A DNA stretch of 64,000 bases from Parietichytrium sp. I65-24A. Taxonomy: Eukaryota > Sar > Bigyra > Thraustochytrida > Thraustochytriidae. A program made the translations under genes and the position numbers. A model generated the notes under the pieces. It was given only the letters and a program-made list of their open reading frames with translations, searched no databases and was not told where the DNA came from. This document shows positions 62,107-64,000 of this stretch, piece after piece (position 1 is the stretch's first letter; the number at the start of each line of letters is the position of its first letter). Where the stretch lies: NCBI GenBank assembly GCA_012862575.1, contig BLSF01000010.1:310001-374000 (forward strand). Reading direction: 5' to 3'.

Positions 62107-62601
62107 TTAACTGTGAAAAATTGCGAGACTTAATAGAAGCAGAACATTTGTGGCCGCAACACGAGATGACTTGTTGCACAGATCGTCCGTGCAGCAGCTC
62201 ATACCGATGCCAGTACTTTTCGAGGAATTATACGACGTGCATTCAGACGCGCAGCCTCGCTCATGCACGGCCTCGAAGCCCCACACTGCGTTTTTGCCAT
62301 TCCGCGAGTTTTGCGGGGCACGGTATAGGTGATAGCAAAACGTTTGTTCACTGCTGCAAGTCACTGTGTTGAATGCGCTCATAGTGATGCTCGTTTTGCA
62401 GTTAAGAGACGACTGGCAGGTGTCCAAATTCCTCGAGCAGTTCCATACAGGCTCCGAGAGCTCATCTGTCGCCGTAAACGCGCACGTGTCGATTGCGTCG
62501 CCCTCAGTGCAGTCACCAAAGCAATCCACCGTACCGTTGTAGCACTCCAGCCCTGACACCCCGCTCAAAAGGATCGACACCATCAAGATCAAGGAACGCA
62601 T
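62107..62601 (-). CDS. Secreted or GPI-anchored Ly6/uPAR-like three-finger protein
   Basis: The 164-residue protein has a signal peptide (MRSLILMVSILLSGVSG), a Cys-rich body with 14 cysteines, and a hydrophobic C-terminus (AATNVLLLLSLAIFHS) typical of GPI anchoring. It begins LECYNGT and ends with CCTDDLCN, which is the closing motif of the Ly6/uPAR three-finger fold (CCxxDxCN). The start is the ATG at 62601. Several N-x-S/T sequons occur (NGT, NCS, NKS, NSS). Ly6/uPAR proteins bind surface or extracellular partners; the one here is likely displayed on the cell surface. Cys spacing between the ends is not the standard ten, so the fold assignment is tentative. It converges on the previous gene with 107 bases between stops. 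Confidence 0.75.
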   Translation of the reverse strand: MRSLILMVSILLSGVSGLECYNGTVDCFGDCTEGDAIDTCAFTATDELSEPVWNCSRNLDTCQSSLNCKTSITMSAFNTVTCSSEQTFCYHLYRAPQNSRNGKNAVWGFEAVHERGCASECTSYNSSKSTGIGMSCCTDDLCNKSSRVAATNVLLLLSLAIFHS

Positions 62602-63648
62602 CGTGGCGAGACAAACCTAACCTAACACCGTCGGGCCGAGCAACCGAGCAACCGAGCAACCGGGCAACCGAGCGGTGTGGCAGTGTGGCAGTGTGGCGGA
62701 GGGCGCCGCGTCTTCTTCCAGTCGGCGAATACTTTCGCCTCGCTTTGCCTCCACCTCTCACAGCATGTGCAGCTTTGCCAATTCCTCCCGTGTATACCGC
62801 TCGCACGACAGAACGCACGGACCGTACTCGGTGCTCGAGTACTCGAGTTGAGTACCAGGAAACACTCTTCGAGAAATGTTGTTGGCATTTCTCACAGATC
62901 TCACAGCCCCTGAGTACGTATCCGTTACCTCCCTTATCAACTTGAACCATTTATCAACTGTTGAACTTGATCACAGCCTTGCCTTTATACAGACTTTAGT
63001 GCGTTTAGGGCGAGTCTTGAACTTTGAGCTCGGAGACACAACGCGCGGGACGAGCAGCGAAGGCACAAGTGGAGTGAATGTTTGGATGAAACGCGCACTG
63101 ATAAAGTGCCCAAAAACATCCAAAAACTACAACTTTTAACTTACAAAAACAAACATGAAAGTTACAATAGCAACTTTGTCATCCGTAGTCATCAAAAGTC
63201 TCCATAAAGCGTTCCTCTAATGCGTTCCCGAACCGTTGGAAGTTGGGCTCCCTCTTATACTTCTTCTTAATCTTCTGACTATCAACCCAAAAGCCACGTC
63301 CAACTCATTACTATATCTGGGCGGGTAACAGTGCTGGTAAGACTCAGCATATCCCAAACACTGAGAAAGCATTGCCCTGTGCGAATTTTTCCATTCCAAA
63401 CTTCCAAATCCATCCCAAAGTGTAACTTACTCGAACAAAGAGAGTGAGGAGACATTGAAAAGTCAAGTGTACTCAGCGGGTCCTCGAGGACACTTCAGGA
63501 AAAAGAAGGGGACTGCCGCTAGTTTAAGTGGATACGACTGGCCGGTGAGGGCATACGCCCTCGTGCTAGTTGCTTTGCGTTGTGCAGTGTACGGTGTACG
63601 GTGTGCTGTGTGCGGAGTGTCAACTGTGGCACTGTGGGTCTCCAGAAT
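62602..63648. other. Divergent intergenic region, no gene seen
   Basis: Holds an 8-base AGCAACCG tandem at 62638-62672, TCGAGTACTCGAGTTGAGTACC at about 62834-62855, and a TGTGCAGTGTACGGTGTACGG repeat near 63583-63610. Should include promoters for the Ly6-like gene and DZIP1. Confidence 0.5.
62638..62672. repeat. 8-base AGCAACCG tandem
   Basis: Four units (GAGCAACC, GGGCAACC) lie 37 bases upstream of the Ly6-like gene start codon, inside its leader or promoter. Confidence 0.8.
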
Positions 63649-64000
63649 ATGCTGGGCAGCGAGGACATGGCGGGGACTGGCGACGGTGATTGGATAGATG
63701 AGTTTTATTTTCAGCAGCGGCACGGCCGGCTCAATGTGAGGAAGCTGGCGAGGCTGGACTTGAATCGTATTGTGGAGAAAGTGGACGTTGCAGCGCTACA
63801 TGAAGTGTTGGAGAATATCGCGTTCTGCAACATCAAGACGACAGACCTGGAGAATCTCTCGGATGGGATGATCGTCAAGACCTTTCGGGTCGCACAGCTG
63901 ATCATTGAGTACCTTATTAATCTGGAAAACTCGCTCTATGCCAGGATTGACGAAATTTCCGAAAATCGCGACAAGCTCGACGAGGAGCTCAATCAGTTTC
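63649..64000 (+). CDS. DZIP1: DZIP1 (Iguana) N-terminal part, 3' end beyond window
   Basis: The visible 117 residues match the N-terminal DZIP1 domain: FYFQQRHGRLNVRKLARLDL, NRIVEKVDVAALHEVLENI, AFCNIKTTDLENLSD, and FRVAQLIIEYLINLENSLYA. DZIP1 acts at the basal body in cilium assembly and, in animals, Hedgehog signalling. The start may be the ATG at 63649 (MLGSEDMAG) or the in-frame ATG at 63667 (MAGTGDGDW). The C2H2 finger and the coiled coil expected downstream lie outside the window. The frame is open to the last base. Confidence 0.85.
   Translation, partial: MLGSEDMAGTGDGDWIDEFYFQQRHGRLNVRKLARLDLNRIVEKVDVAALHEVLENIAFCNIKTTDLENLSDGMIVKTFRVAQLIIEYLINLENSLYARIDEISENRDKLDEELNQF

Noticed and set aside
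1-64000. Search for retroviral, LTR or LINE remnants and rRNA genes
   Set aside because: No reverse transcriptase, capsid, integrase or rRNA-like stretch was seen by eye. A tool-based search could still find short remnants.

Overview
The window is nuclear DNA from a single-celled eukaryote that builds a cilium or flagellum. Long, mostly intron-free protein genes sit on both strands, separated by 0.04-3.3 kb spacers rich in simple repeats. Only three genes need an intron to make sense, each with one GT-AG intron of about 93-140 bases. Ciliary genes (sperm-tail PG-rich repeat protein, PIH1/Kintoun-like dynein assembly factor, DZIP1) and housekeeping genes (PPP4R3, BOP1, UFD1, COP9 subunit 8, myotubularin) are clearly eukaryotic. 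A labyrinthulomycete (thraustochytrid-like) stramenopile is my best guess from gene density, intron poverty and style, but this is weak. A Ly6/uPAR-like GPI-type protein is a feature more often seen in animals and their relatives.

Layout. 0-11 kb: a partial STPG-repeat gene (-), PPP4R3/SMEK (+), and a large zinc-finger/IQ/LRR/WW protein (-). 11-19.5 kb: a SYLF lipid-binding protein (+) converging on an apparently active myotubularin (-), a coiled-coil protein (+), and a MAPR cytochrome b5-like protein (-). 21-28 kb: COP9 signalosome subunit 8 (+, one intron), a cytochrome P450 with a C-terminal cytochrome b5 domain (-), and BOP1 (-). 29-41 kb: an unknown protein (+), an EF-hand protein (-, one intron), a Gfo/Idh dehydrogenase (+), a PIH1/Kintoun-like protein (-), a polyQ coiled-coil protein with two RFxV motifs (+), and UFD1 with two SHP boxes (-). 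42-49 kb: a lysine-rich protein with a UAP56-binding motif whose frame breaks in mid-gene (+), a spliced gene joining a KIX domain to a PP2A B56-like region (-), and a TPR protein (-). 52-64 kb: a membrane sulfotransferase (-), a conserved protist-type protein with an acidic tail (-), a transposon-derived-looking zinc-ribbon/Ulp1-like protein that has lost catalytic residues (+), a Ly6-like protein (-), and the start of DZIP1 (+).

There is no operon logic. Neighbours are often convergent with very short gaps (37 bases between the dehydrogenase and PIH1 stops), so 3' UTRs must overlap. Loose themes are phosphoinositides (SYLF, myotubularin), haem redox (P450-b5, MAPR), PP2A/PP4 regulation (PPP4R3, B56-like), ubiquitin handling (UFD1, COP9 subunit 8) and cilium assembly.

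The points most worth following are the KIX-B56 fusion, the P450-b5 fusion, the Ulp1-like protein with a Cys-to-Ser and His-to-Tyr change, the mid-gene frame change in the UAP56-binding-motif gene, the duplicated FYxxxxP...KYG module in the TPR protein, and a short motif related to TTGACAGTGAGTAC that recurs in the spacers on both strands.
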